A stretch of DNA of 64,000 bases from Pratylenchus scribneri (GCA_030063045.1 JAQSEB010000085.1:1-64000), one strand, 5' to 3'; positions 35,873 through 47,328 are shown, numbered from the stretch's first letter. Numbers and translations are program-made. The notes: generated by a model not told the origin, from the letters alone.

Positions 35873-38800
35873 ATGAATATTTTTGGCCGGAAAAGCAGAA
35901 AGGGCAGTCAAAAATCAAGCCCGGATTCAAGGGCGACGACAAAGGACCAACAATTCAACAACAAAGTTCTCGGCGTCCCATTGAAGCAAGCAATACAGAA
36001 TAATCCCTCGTTTGATAGAATTTTGGTGCCAGCCGTTGTTCGGGAATGTCTTGATTATGTCGCACTTTATGGTTTGCATTTCACTTAATTTAATAAAATC
36101 AATTTATGTTTTAAAGGTCTTCATCTCGAAGGTATTTATCGGGTTTCGTCGCCAAAATCGCGGTTGGATGAATTGGAACAAATGGCAAATTCCGAACGTA
36201 GAGCTGATATCATTTTCCAGGTTTTTTGTTAATATTAATTTTTATATTTATTTTATTCGAAGGATGCACATGAAGCGGCTGGCCTTTTAAAACGATTTCT
36301 TCGCCAACTTCCTGAACATATTTTAACACCACAACTCGCCAACAAATTTTATGATTCTACTTCAAGTTGGTTTTCAAATGTTTTAAACAAATTTTGAGCA
36401 AAATTTCTATCAAAATAGATTAAAGAATACTTTAAATATTTGCAGAATGTCAATGCGATCCAATGGCAATTTGCAAATGCAATACGGCGCTGGAAGTGAA
36501 GGAACTTCTTCTGCAATTGCCGACCGAAAATTTCCATTTACTCGCTTTTGTCTTTCGCCATGCACAACTTGTCATTCAACAGGTTTTTATTATGAGAATT
36601 TAATATTTAATTGCAAAATAATTTTATAGGAATCCTCCAACAAAATGAGTTTGGCTGCCTTGGGTGTTCTTCTGCAAGCAATTTTCAACAATCTTTTACG
36701 TCCCATCGTCAAATTGTTCATCATGAATGCCTACGATTTGAGTGGCAATGGCCAATGGACACAATTATTCGATACTATAGATGTGAAACCGTAAGTTAAA
36801 AAATAATGAAAATTTATACATAATTTATTGTAAAAAATGGGAAAACTTTTTTTTTGTCAAAATGAAGTTGTAGCACAATTCTGGTCCAAATCCAAATTCC
36901 TTTCTGATAATTTCTTAGATTTTTGTTCAACTGGGATTTCACTCTTCTCTAATTCATTTCGCCTCCTTAACATCTCTTCCTCATTATTTTCCTTCTTTTC
37001 ATTATTTTCAACATTCCTTGGCTTTCTTTCCACATCCACTTCCGCATCATTAGAATTCTTTAAATAAATTATTTCGCGATTATTAACAAAAAATCCACTA
37101 AACCTCGTCAGCAGTTTTATTCCTTCTCGCCACAATAATGTGCTCAAATTCAAATAGCGCAACTCGCTGATTCCATCAAAAGTGCCTGGCACAATTTCCC
37201 TTAATGCCTCATTATTCCTCAAATTGAGTCGTTCCAGCTTGGAGGATATTCCTCGGAATGAATTTGCATCTAACCGTCGAAAATCATTCCAACCCAAATC
37301 CAAATTCTCCAACAATGGAAGATCTATCCATAAATCGCCTGGCAATACCCTAAAAATTTTGGGAGAATTTTTTGGTCCTTAAGAATATAAAAAACTTTAA
37401 GAAATTGCCAGCCAATGAAAGCGATCGTAAATTATTTAAGCCGGCAAAACTTCCACTCTCCAATTTTTCGATCAAATTTACGCGCAAATCCAACTAATTT
37501 TTAAAAAATATTTATTTCAAAAAATATTTAATTCTTCACCCATTCCAAAGCAGGGAACATTGAGAATGCACTAATATTCAGCGTTTTTAAATTGCATCCA
37601 GTCAGCGTTAATCGCTTTAAATTTTTCATATTTTTGAAGCCATTAAATTGTTCCGCTTTTTCCATCCCGTCCATTTGTAACATGTCCAAATTCTAAATTT
37701 TTAAAGAAAAATATTCCCCAACATTTTTTACATCCAAATTCTCCAATTGCCCAATTTCCGCCAACAATTCGGCGCTGGCAAAATTATGTTCACCAATTTC
37801 CAAATTTTTCAGCGCATTTAGCTGACTTATTGCCCCCAATTCTACTCCATGATTTGTGAGCAAATTTCCGGCCAAATTTAAATTTTCCAACTGAAAATTG
37901 GAATAATTTTTATCTATTTCTGCTCACTTTTCTTTATTAATTGCCAAATCAACATTGCGAATAATGCGAATTTTATTGTTTGCCAGCGAGAGACTTTTCA
38001 AGTTTGGTGCACATTTGAGAAGGCCGAAGGGCATTTCCTGCATTTCACATTCCTCCACAACAATTCCTTCCAATGCCGGAAATGTAATCGCCTCATCTTC
38101 TCCTCCCTCAAATTCTGACATATTCAAAGCATTTCCTCGGCATTTTTTCATCTCAAAATGCCTCAATTCTGACAATCCAAATTTAACCAAAATATTGCCA
38201 ATGTTTTTATCATTTTCACCAATATCCATATGATTTAATACAATCTAAAAAAATTATCAATTATGTTTGGAATTATTCTCACTCTATCAATTGTTTTGTT
38301 CGCCTTCTTTGCCAAATCCAAAGTATGCTCCAAATCCGCAAATGTCGATCCATAAATGCATGTGATCGAAGCGGTCTTGTCGGGGTTTCCCCTCATTCCA
38401 TGATCATTCATTTCCTCCATATCTATATTGCCATGCCCAGGTCCACAAAGGCATGAAATTCGATTCAATTGTCCCGAGCTCAGGGACTCGAATGTATGAA
38501 TCCGTTGAAATGATTCGAGATCGGGGCATCCCGGAATTCTTTTAGAATCGAAAAGACCACTTTCTTTTGAATTTTCAGCATCCAATGTGGAAAATTGAAA
38601 GACCAAAAGAATAAACAAAAAAGCCATTAGTCTAAACTTTAAAATAAATTGACTGAAAAAAATAATAGGTGGGTAAATAGCTTTTTGTGGATTAACAAGA
38701 TTTGTGACGTTTGGAATGCAAGAGAATGAATGAATATTTAAAGGGATTTATGTTTTTATTATTACAAAAAATTAAATTATTTGTAAACAAAATTATTTAA

Positions 38801-39066
38801 ACTGATATTTTATTTAATTATATTTTTTTAGAAGAATTTGTGCACAATTGCGAGCCCGTTTGGAGCATGACACAATGTTGGTGAAACTCAAACAACAGCA
38901 ACAACAGAAGCCAATCGATGGCGGTGGCGATTTACTTATGCCAGTTCCCGTGCAAATCCCTCCTCCTCAATCGTCCAAATTGGAAGAAAAGGAAGAGAAG
39001 ACTGAACCATTACCAACAATTGCCAGCACCGATGACCCAGCAAATTTGCTCGTTACTCGATTCTAA
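35873..39066 (+). CDS. RALBP1: RalBP1/RLIP-type RhoGAP effector of Ral
   Basis: Ral effector that stimulates GTP hydrolysis by Rac/Cdc42-type GTPases and links to endocytosis. Exons 35873-36071, 36117-36220, 36263-36365, 36446-36582, 36630-36790 and 38832-39066, all in phase. RhoGAP domain: FGVPL-like VLGVPLKQAIQ, RECLDYVALYGLHLEGIYRVS (Arg finger in GIYR), LLKRFLRQLPEHILT, LLLQLPTENFHLLAFVFRH and an NKMSLAALGVLLQ block. After it comes a short coiled stretch (AQLRARLEHDTMLVKLKQQQ), like the C-terminal Ral-binding coil, and a Pro/Glu-rich tail. Human RalBP1 is much longer at both ends; this version is about 300 residues. The last intron (36791-38831) contains a complete gene on the other strand. 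Confidence 0.88.
36857..38627 (-). CDS. secreted leucine-rich-repeat protein, nested in a RALBP1 intron
   Basis: Starts MAFLFILLVFQFSTLDAENS, a clear signal peptide, followed by a Cys-bearing cap (CPDLESFQR..ISCLCGPGHG) and then about ten leucine-rich repeats, for example LKSLSLANNKIRIIRN, LENLNLAGNLL, LRSLSLAGNFLKVF, LLENLDLGWNDFRRLD and LERLNLRNNEALREI. The tail is highly charged (Glu/Lys/Arg/Asn) without a membrane anchor, so it is probably extracellular. Exons are separated by short introns; all phases that I checked join. LRR ectodomains bind proteins; the partner is unknown. The gene lies entirely within 36791-38831, antisense to its host, so simultaneous transcription would make overlapping RNAs. 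I do not recognise a named orthologue. Confidence 0.8.
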
Positions 39067-40071
39067 TAAACCCCAAACTCAAAAGAGAAATTGTGAACGA
39101 AAAATAATCCAGGTCTTTAACAAAATCATTCAATAATTATTTTAATAATTGGCTCAATTACTTATTATTGGAATTTATTTTATAAACCATCTTTTATATC
39201 CTGTATCCACCCCCTTCTATAATTAACCATTTAATTTCTTTTTTTGTAAAATTTTTATACACATTCTAAATTTTTCCTTTTAATTTTTATATCAAAAATT
39301 GTTGCATTTTCTGTTTTTTCCACCTCCATTTTAATTCCTTTCAACCGGTTTTAAATATTTGTTTTATTTTTACTTAAAATGATTCTTACAATTTATTATA
39401 ATTTTATGAATTCGGTAATAAAAACGTTTTCAAATACACTTAATGAATGACACCTTAGGGGATTTTAAATCAAAGGCCAAAGAAGGCGAAATCCCGCTTT
39501 CTTTTCTAGTAAAACATGGGCTTCTATTTCAGCACAAATATAATTTGAGTAGGCCTATGTGTCCATCGGAATGAATTCACTTTTTCCATGGCTTTTATAA
39601 TAGACAAGCCCAGAGATGTAGATTTTAAAAGAGAGAAGAGGCATTCCATTTTTGTGTTTTATACCGAGGTATTTTCTTAGAATTGCCAACGGGCACAGCT
39701 GCCTAAAAGCCTCCGCTCCATACCACTGTCACATACTGGACAATCGATAAGTTAGGCCAAGGCAAAGCTTTATGAACAAACTCGCCGATGGTTTTTCCAC
39801 GGCATTATTGCCACCCCCCCCCCCCCCCAAATGCAGAAAATTCACTCTCTCTTCTCTTTAGGGCTTCTAAAAATGAATTCCAATTGCCGATGGCAAATAT
39901 TTCTTTTCCCTTTCCTTTCAAATAGGCACTACGGGCTTTTTAATCCATTAGTTATTTAGAATGGCTCCCTTCTATTATAATTGTGTTCATTGTAGGATGA
40001 TGTCACATTAAATTTATATTTATATGCTGACAATTTTATCCATTTTCAGTTTTTGCGGGAAACAAAAGAAA
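39067..40071. other. intergenic between RALBP1 and PHM
   Basis: Contains the RALBP1 3' UTR (AATAAAAACG near 39417), a C-run of about 14 near 39815 and no gene. CATTTTCAG at 40041-40049 lies 22 bp before the PHM start and looks like a trans-splice acceptor. Confidence 0.4.
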
Positions 40072-41611
40072 ATGCATTGTTTCCGCTCATCAATAATCGG
40101 TCTTCTCCTGTTGGCATTCAGCGATCATTGTTTTGGCTGGTGGCCTTTAGGCAAATCATTTTCATCGCCTCCACAACGACATCAAGAGGAAGCCGCCCAA
40201 TTGTCCGAGAATATACAGGCAACGGAATTGCGAATGCCCGGTGTCATCCCACAGAAGGTGATTGAAATATCTCATTAAACTGAATAAACACATATCATTC
40301 CTATTGCAGAATGAGACCTATTTGTGCACTTCATTCCCGCTGGACCCAGAAAAGGAACATTACATCGGTGGGTAAAAAAAAACCATTATTTCAATAAGTT
40401 AGAAAATTACAACCCCTTTCCGGAATGAAAAAGTGCAATTACAATTACAATTCTTCCTTAATGAAGTTAGAAAAAGCTGATAGGCTGTAATGAAAAAACC
40501 AATTTTTCCATCATTTTCCCCTTCAAATTCCAGTTGGCTTTGAACCGTTGGCAAATTCCCATCAAATCCATCATGTTATCGTCTATGGTTGCGAAATGCC
40601 AGGCAGCGATGAAGAAGCATGGTCAGTTCTGAATCCTTTTAATAACCCTTAAATTATTGTTTTTCCAGGGATTGCGGTGAGATGGCCTCATCAAAAGGTC
40701 GCTATTCCCATTCCCCTGTTTGCGCCTACCAACCGGACATCATTTATGCATGGGCACATGATGCTCCAAAATTGATTTTGCCAGAGGGTAATTTTGATGG
40801 GATGAATCAAATCATATGATAAATTTTCATTTTGAGGTGTTGGCTTCCGTGTCGGTGGCAGATCCAAAGCCCAACATTTGATTCTTCAAGTGAATTTTTT
40901 AAATTTCATGCATAAATTGAATAATTTTATATTCAGGTCCATTATATGCATAAAATGGATAAAGCTGATCAATCGGGAGTCCGAATTCTCCACACCGAAG
41001 AACCACAGCCAAGAACTGCAGCGACCCTTCTTCTGGCCACCGACGGACGGATGGCACCAAAAAAGACAGGTGCGTTTTGGAATATTTTTAAATACTAATG
41101 AACAAATACAAAAAACATCTTCAAAACCTGCCTTTTTCAGAACAATTGGAAGTGGCTTGTGTTGTCGATGAACCAGTGGAGTTGCATCCATTCGCTTTTC
41201 GAGTCCATACTCATCGGCATGGAACGATGGTGGGAGGTTGGCTGGTACAAGAAGACCCAGAGACTGGGATTGACCAATGGACTTTGCTGGGACAACGCGA
41301 TCCTCAGGTATTTTTATTTGATGAATCATTTATACATTTCAATTCGTCATTTAAGGCTCCTCAACTTTTCCAACAAATCAAAAATCAACGAGAATCACGA
41401 GATTAAAATTGGCCCCACCGGAGAGGATGAAATGTTAGTCAATTAAATTAATTAATTTTAATAACCCCAATATCAAAAAAGGTGCAATTTCTATTTGATG
41501 TACTGGACGGAAGGGGAACAACTGGAGCAGAATGCCTGTTTCTCTCCGGGACCGCCTGAATATCGTTGGACATCCGGGGCAGGACTGAACCATATACCAA
41601 AAATGAAATGA
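40072..41611 (+). CDS. PHM: peptidylglycine alpha-hydroxylating monooxygenase (PHM), frame broken late
   Basis: Copper enzyme of the secretory pathway that hydroxylates C-terminal glycine of neuropeptides, the first step of amidation. ATG 40072 gives the signal peptide MHCFRSSIIGLLLLAFSDHC. Then TYLCTSFPLD, IHHVIVYGCEMPG (two CuA His), CAYQPDIIYAWAHDAP, VGFRVGG..LILQVHYMH (third CuA His), FAFRVHTHRHG (CuB HTH), QWTLLGQRDPQAPQLF and GEDEMCNFYLMYW (CuB Met): all copper ligands present. Stop TGA 41609-41611. Between APQLF (41356-41370) and IGPTGEDEM the frame changes without a splice site, and about 20 residues that relatives have there, with the conserved GDxxAARCxF stretch, are missing. This implies a small out-of-frame deletion, real or artefactual. 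The lyase half (PAL) is absent, as in monofunctional PHMs. Confidence 0.85.
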
Positions 41612-41876
41612 AGAACAGAGGGCGGATACATGACACGAGAGCGGCGACGACGAAATTTACATAAAAAAAAACCAGTGGATTTTGAACCCTCCCTCCTCCC
41701 CCAAAAATTCCAAATGATCTCCTTTCCCTCATTCCCTAATTATATGTGAAATTGAATATTGAAATTCCATGTACCATTACCATGTGAATAAAAAGTGATT
41801 TAAATCTTTATATAATGCTGTTTTTAAATTGAGCATATGCAAAAATTAATGAAAAAATAATATCAAATCATTTTTC

Positions 41877-43480
41877 TCATTCTATTCTATCTTCTTTGCT
41901 ATTCGAAGTTTCCTCCTTATTCGCATCCAAATCCAATTTGGTCGTCTCCAATTGCTTCTCATCTGCCGCCGCATCTTGTTGATGATCATCTTTCTTTAGT
42001 CTTCGGCAAAGTTACTGCATTTGTCCCAGTTGACGATCTTTTAAAGCCAATAATTTTTCCGTTTCGGTTTTTTCCAATGTCAATGCGGCGATCATTCTGA
42101 AATTTAAATAAATGAAGATGTTTAAAATTCAATTTTTTATTTAATTTTTTCCTCCTATGATAATATTGACCCTTCCTGACATACTGATTTGATTCATCGG
42201 CCTTTGTCTTCCATTTTCGGGCATCGGCTTGCACTTTAATCAAAGTTCCATTCATTTTGGCCATTTTTTCCTTCATTTTGTCGAATGAAATGTTGGAATT
42301 GCCCAGTGATTCGGTCAATTCCTTGTATTTTTTCACATAATCGTCGAGCACTTTTCGCACTGTCATCTCCGTTTCAATCGATTTCTTCAAGCGTCCTTCA
42401 TTTAGAAGTAACTGTAAAATAAGTTGTTTGGATTATTACTTTCCCTATTTTATCTAACCTCCTTTTTCATTGCCACATTATCCGCAAACACTTCCTGTAC
42501 CCGCTTTTGGGTATCCTCGATTTGATCTCGCATTTTTGTCAATTCCTTGTCTTTTGCACTGGCCACTTTGCCCAAGTCCTGTTCGCGTTCTTCGTACTGA
42601 AATAAATAAATTAATTAAATTTACAATTTGTTTTGGCACTTTACCAGTTTCCGCAGCTCACTCAATCGGCTTTCATAATCGGCTGCCATTCTGTATTCAA
42701 TATTCTGGATTATTTAATTCAATATTTTAATTAAAATTTCATACTTGTTTAAACTATTTGAAAGAATTTCCACTTCGGCCATGCGTTTCGTGTGTTCCTG
42801 TTTTGCCTCCATATTCTGTTGGATTTCGGCCAGTGACTTTTTGAATGAATCGATCGTGTCCGAATGAACAGTTTGCATTTGTTTGAGTCTAAAAATTAAA
42901 ATAATTAATATTATAAATTGTATTCGGTGGGAAATGTTTCTCAATTTTAAATGCACTCAGATGGCCCCTGTGCCTTTGTGTCTTCTTTTTTTTGTGGTCG
43001 CCAAAACCAATAAATGGCAACCGTTCAGTGAGGCACGTTTTAATCATTGTACTAATATTGTTCAAAAATATTCTATTTATATTTTATGCCAACCTTAATT
43101 GATTCTGCTCCTTCTCTTCTCGTTGCTGTTTGTTCAATTCTCGGCAAAGTTGTTCCAGCTTGGATTTGGCCATCTCGGTTTTGTTCAACAGTTTCTGGGC
43201 GGCATCCAATTTCTTAAGAATAAAAATATAAAATTATAAAAACTTTCAAAAATACTGTGTTCAATCGGCCGGTGTCCCTTTTCAATTGGTCTGTCTCCTT
43301 TTTCTGTTCGGCACTGGCCACTTCGGCTTCTGCGAGTCGGCTGATCAGAAATTCGATTTGGTCGGTTTGTTTGAGTCCAGTGATTGCTTCGCTGATTTTG
43401 CGTCGTTGCTTTTCCCGTGCTTTCTCAATGGCCGGACTTTCAACGTTTGATGCGGTCGAAGAAGTAGCAGCAAAATCCAT
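41877..43480 (-). CDS. TXLN: taxilin family coiled-coil protein, in-frame stop near the C terminus
   Basis: Taxilins are long coiled coils binding free syntaxins and associated with vesicle traffic. ATG 43480 gives MDFAATSSTASNVESPAIEK; then RRKISEAITGLKQTDQIE, LEQLCRELNKQQREEKEQN (the taxilin LCRELQ motif), LKQMQTVHSDTIDSFKKSL, AADYESRLSELRKLYEERE, MKKELLLNEGRL and NSNISFDKMKEKMAKM with DARKWKTKAD (family KxxKKLExEnxxWK). Seven or so exons, one intron of 200 bp, all in phase. After LKDRQLGQMQ comes TAA (42012-42014), yet the frame continues with LCRRLKKDDHQQDAAA, matching the family's LEKLCRALQ, to TGA at 41877-41879. So the last about 44 codons follow a premature stop, one C-to-T change from Gln. 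A 76-bp MITE lies 54 bp upstream of the ATG. Confidence 0.85.
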
Positions 43481-43534
43481 AATTAAAATAGGAAATCGTT
43501 TTTATATTGATCTATAAATTGGATTGGATAAAAA

Positions 43535-43610
43535 CAGGGATGGGTTCGGAATTCCGAATTCCTATTCCGAATGCCGGAATTCCGGTTTTTGAGTTCCGAA
43601 CCCATCCCTA
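43535..43610. mobile_element. 76-bp MITE with 8-bp TSD upstream of taxilin
   Basis: CAGGGATGGGTTCGGAATTCC on the left faces GAGTTCCGAACCCATCCCTA on the right. It is flanked by a perfect 8-bp duplication, GATAAAAA (43527-43534 and 43611-43618). The short interior is made of CCGAATTCC/GGAATTCCGG words, so the whole element is one hairpin. Its terminus belongs to the same CAGGGATG group as 26593. Confidence 0.75.
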
Positions 43611-43993
43611 GATAAAAATAGAAAAATTATGTGGAAAGAATTGGAACTGAAAGGGTATAACGTATAATTGAATGTTTGGTTTTGTTTGAGAAAGGACGCT
43701 AGGAATAAGCCAAAAATATGGAACAACTGTTCATAGCATAGCATAGCTCTCTCCACTATTCAATAATTCTCTCATCTACCAACAAAACAAACCCTCCACC
43801 ATCCCGCAGCGAATTCATCCATCCCCCATTCAATTGTTGGTATGCTTGCTATAATAGTGGGATGGCGACTTGACGAAGCAAAAACGGATAAAAAAATCGA
43901 TAAATACTTTTTATACTACACAGCCGAGTCCATTTTATTTTATAACTATGAGTATATCCAAAAATTTTACAATAATAAAGTAAAATGAATGCT

Positions 43994-44338
43994 TTATTTG
44001 TTCGAGAGAAGAAAATATGAAATTATTCCTCCAACATTGCCAAGTCCGCCCATTGGATTTCCGTTCCCACCCATTGGCGGTGACCCTCCTCCTCCTCCTT
44101 GCCAAGGTGGTTGTCCACCACCATCCATATTTGGATGGCGTTGTGGCCCAGGGGCCGGCCATTGTTGTTGTTGCCGGCCACCACCGCCGAGCAGCCCACC
44201 CAATGCACCGCCCAAATTTCCAAGTCCAAATTGTTGGCCGAGTTGGCCAAGTTGACCAAAATTGAATTGGCCATGGATTTGGGGGAGAATGAGGGACAAA
44301 ATGAGGGAGAAGGAAATACTATGATGGATAGAGGACAT
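43994..44338 (-). CDS. small secreted glycine-rich protein
   Basis: A single-exon ORF of 114 residues. MSSIHHSISFSLILSLILPQ with IHGQ gives a good signal peptide and cleavage site. The mature part has FGQLGQLGQQFGLGNLGG repeats and a Gly/Pro/Gln-rich body (GGGGGSPPMGGNGNPMGG). Codon structure is regular and the start is AAATGTC-like. No known family; candidates are a cuticle or matrix component, an antimicrobial-type Gly-rich peptide, or a gland secretion. It is between taxilin and the PHYHIP-type gene, same strand. Confidence 0.55.
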   Translation of the reverse strand: MSSIHHSISFSLILSLILPQIHGQFNFGQLGQLGQQFGLGNLGGALGGLLGGGGRQQQQWPAPGPQRHPNMDGGGQPPWQGGGGGSPPMGGNGNPMGGLGNVGGIISYFLLSNK

Positions 44339-44949
44339 TTAAATTGCTTTCCTAATTTGTACCGGAAATTATCTTTAAAATTCAATTCAAACAATTTTGG
44401 TGTTATTTATGAATGAATGACTTTGATGTGAAACAAAAGTGCGACCGGTGTTCGCCGAGACCATTTCAATCATTTTGAGATTGGCGAATTCGGCCGTAAA
44501 TTGAATTGTCCCTTCCCCGGTGACCCAAAGGGAAAACATCAACGTGAAAGAAATGAGAAACAAATCACAAAATTCCAATTGTTGGTGGGGAAAATAAGGT
44601 ATTTTTACACAACAAAAACAAAACAGTCAAATCCATTCCAATTCCCATCATTCTCCCAAGTAATTCTTTAATTTGATATCAATAAAAATTCAAAACATCC
44701 AAAAATGTAGACTAATTTTCTGTGAAAATAAAAATAAAATCAATTCATACGTTCTAAAATGTATCATTTTATCCGAAAGAAAATGTTAAGTCCAAAACAA
44801 TAAATTAACAACTGACTGAGGGAATTGATTGCAAAAAACAATAATAAAACAAAAATAAATGAATATAATCCGTAATTTATTTGAGACCCAATTTTGAATT
44901 GATTATATGGCAGTAAATGCGAATAAAGAGTATCCAATCAATCAAACAT
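44339..44949. other. intergenic with one doubtful small ORF
   Basis: A - strand ORF near 44390-44540 begins with ATG at MFSLWVTGEGTIQFTAEF and ends after 50 codons; no family resemblance, and its apparent upstream extension lacks an ATG. The rest is AT-rich and empty. Confidence 0.3.
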
Positions 44950-47147
44950 TCATTGAAAATTATTGCAAATTCGGCATTCCTTGTTGTTTGGCAATCCTGG
45001 AAAAATTAAATTATTTTAAATATTCAAATAATTTTCACCGGTTGGCTTTGAACTTCCCCTGCCCATTGGAGTAATTTTCCGGAATTGTTTTGCATCAAAA
45101 AGTGAAATTGCCTCGGTGTAATAAACTTCCACTAACAAATCTCGGCGGGCGGCCATCAAATATATTGACTTTCCTTGATTTTTGACAATTCTCAGGAATT
45201 TATTACTGAATGGATCCAATTTTTTGAGATGTTGGGCACAAAATCTTGAAAATTAAATTTATTAAAATTATTTATTTTAAATTACCTGTCCGGTTCCGAT
45301 TTCTTTACACAAATGACCACAGTGATATAGTGAAGTGAGGAAGATTGGCCAGGGGCACCGGCCAATTCATTGCAATAAAAATCCGCGAAATACATATTCA
45401 TCCTCTCAAAATCCAATATTTTCTCCGCTTCAATTATCATTTGAACATCACTGAATTAATATTGATTAATTAAATAATAATAATTAAAAAATATTCACCC
45501 AAAAGGTGATTTGTCCGGAAGTTCATCGGTGATTAACAAAGCAGATAAGAAAAATCCATGCAATTGGCTGTTTATTGGCGATCCACGATGTCCATTCTCA
45601 TCCTTCAAATATGGTTTCATCAACCGTAATCCATCTTAAAAATAGCAATTAAAATAATTTATTGATTGATTGAAACCTTTTTCATTGTAGATTTTATCGA
45701 AATAGTCTCGCGGTTTGCATCGATGAAGAATGGAAAATTGGAACATTTCACCCGAACAAAATCTGCTGGCAATGGACAACAATTTTTCCATTTCAGTTAT
45801 TGAAAAAGCTAATAAATTATTTGAAAAATTGGTTTTAATTTGAAACTAACTTGCTCGAAATTTAATTAAGCCAAATGCAAATTGTTGTTTATTTTTGTCA
45901 TAACTTTTAATTGCCAATTCATATTTGTTGCCTTCGGTCGTTTCCAACAAATGTTGCTGCTTCTCTTTGCCATTCTTCCGAATTATAATTTGTGTCGAAT
46001 TATTTTCAATCAATTCCAAAACATGAAAGTCAATGCAATTCGCTAAACATTTTAAATAAGTGGATTAAATAATTGATAAAAATACATTGGGGTGGCAAAT
46101 TCCATTTAAGGAAACAATGCTTCGAACTGATGGTCAATTGAATTTCGGTATTAAGTTGGCTAATGGGCGATTGAATGGCATTGTCCGGAGGCAATGGAAT
46201 AGAAGATGGACGCGGTGGACCCATTGGAAATGCATTTGACCCAGTGGCGAATTTGGAAAGTGGCAATGGTTTTTCGAATCTAAAAAATTAAAAATATTTG
46301 CATTAAAACAAACACAAAAAACCTTGCAACTTTTTTTGCCGGTGGACGATATGGCGGCATTTGAGCATTCCGTTTAGCATTCCCTGGAGCAGCGGCTCGC
46401 ACTTCATGTTCACCTTTTCGCATCAAATCCGTTCTTTTTGTGCTAATTACCTAAAAAAATAATGAAATTTATTTCATATGAATGGAATATTACTTCAATT
46501 TCTTGGGAACTATTCTCGGCCGATCGATTTGATGATGAAGAATTCGTATTGGTCATTTGTCCGGCAGAAGAATCCGCTGAATGTGGTCGACGAAGACACT
46601 CGATGGTGTCCGGTGGAGGTGCCGGCTTCCAAAAGTCCGGAATTTCCAAATACATTTCATTTGCTTCTAAAATCAAATTTAATTTTATTTATGAATAGTA
46701 TTTAGCATAATTGCCTTCTTCGTTGTCCGAATTAATCGAAAATTGATGATTTTCTTCGTCCAAATAGCCATTTTTCCTTTTGCCAAGTCGAGGCGGCCCC
46801 TCTGCCGGTCCAGCCTTCAATTTGTCCTCCATCACTCGTTGTAGATCATCTTCATCGGCGGAATGCACCGAAATAATTCGTCCGTACAATGTTCGTCCAT
46901 TCGCATATAAAACTGAATTATTTCAAATATTTATGATCAATTATTTAAAAAAACCTGATTCATCGGCGTATTCCTTTTTGGTGAATCCAACAATAATATT
47001 ACTGGCACTGTGCGCACAAATCAATGCTTCCTCCGTTTCGAAATCAACCACTTCCCAGAGAAAATGCAAAATTCCACATAAATTCGAATTTCGTGGCATA
47101 TTGTGGAGTCGAATATAATACTTAAAAATGCTTCGGTCCGTCGACAT
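44950..47147 (-). CDS. PHYHIP-type protein (phytanoyl-CoA hydroxylase-interacting domain)
   Basis: ATG 47147 (MSTDRSIFKYYIRLHNMPRN). The first about 230 residues are a charged region I do not recognise (with TKKEYADES and a Ser/Asn-rich stretch), then a Pro-rich linker (PPYRPPAKK), an FN3-like strand segment (ISSKHCFLKWNLP) and a C-terminal domain matching vertebrate PHYHIP/PHYHIPL: FQFSILHR..DYFDKIY, LKDENGHRGSPINSQLHGFF, MNMYFADFYCN, HYITVVICV, FCAQHLKKLDPFSNKFLRI, LVEVYYTEAI and a CRICN ending at TGA 44950-44952. About nine exons; the intron after INSDNEEG uses a GC donor (GAAG|GCAATT). Function of the family is poorly known. It lies 181 bp downstream of DDX1 on the same strand, possibly in an operon. 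Confidence 0.75.
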
Positions 47148-47328
47148 TTTTACTTCCTTAATAATTAATTAAATTTAGTTGAAATTTGAAATTAAATAAA
47201 CAAATATTATGTTGTAAATAAATAAACATTTAAAATGCACTAATTTTGATTGAAAATATTTAATCATTTTGAGCAAAAATTAACAAAAAAATAAGTCTAA
47301 TAAAATAATAATTAATAATTGGGTATAT

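Noticed and set aside
20785..43480. Stop-codon reassignment (TAA = Gln, TGA = Trp)
   Set aside because: Intact genes in the same window end on TAA or TGA exactly at family-expected C termini, and other lesions are frameshifts that no code change explains.
44017..44416. Overlapping + and - strand ORFs across the Gly-rich gene
   Set aside because: They are shadows of the 43994-44338 frame, which alone has a signal peptide and biased Gly/Pro/Gln content.
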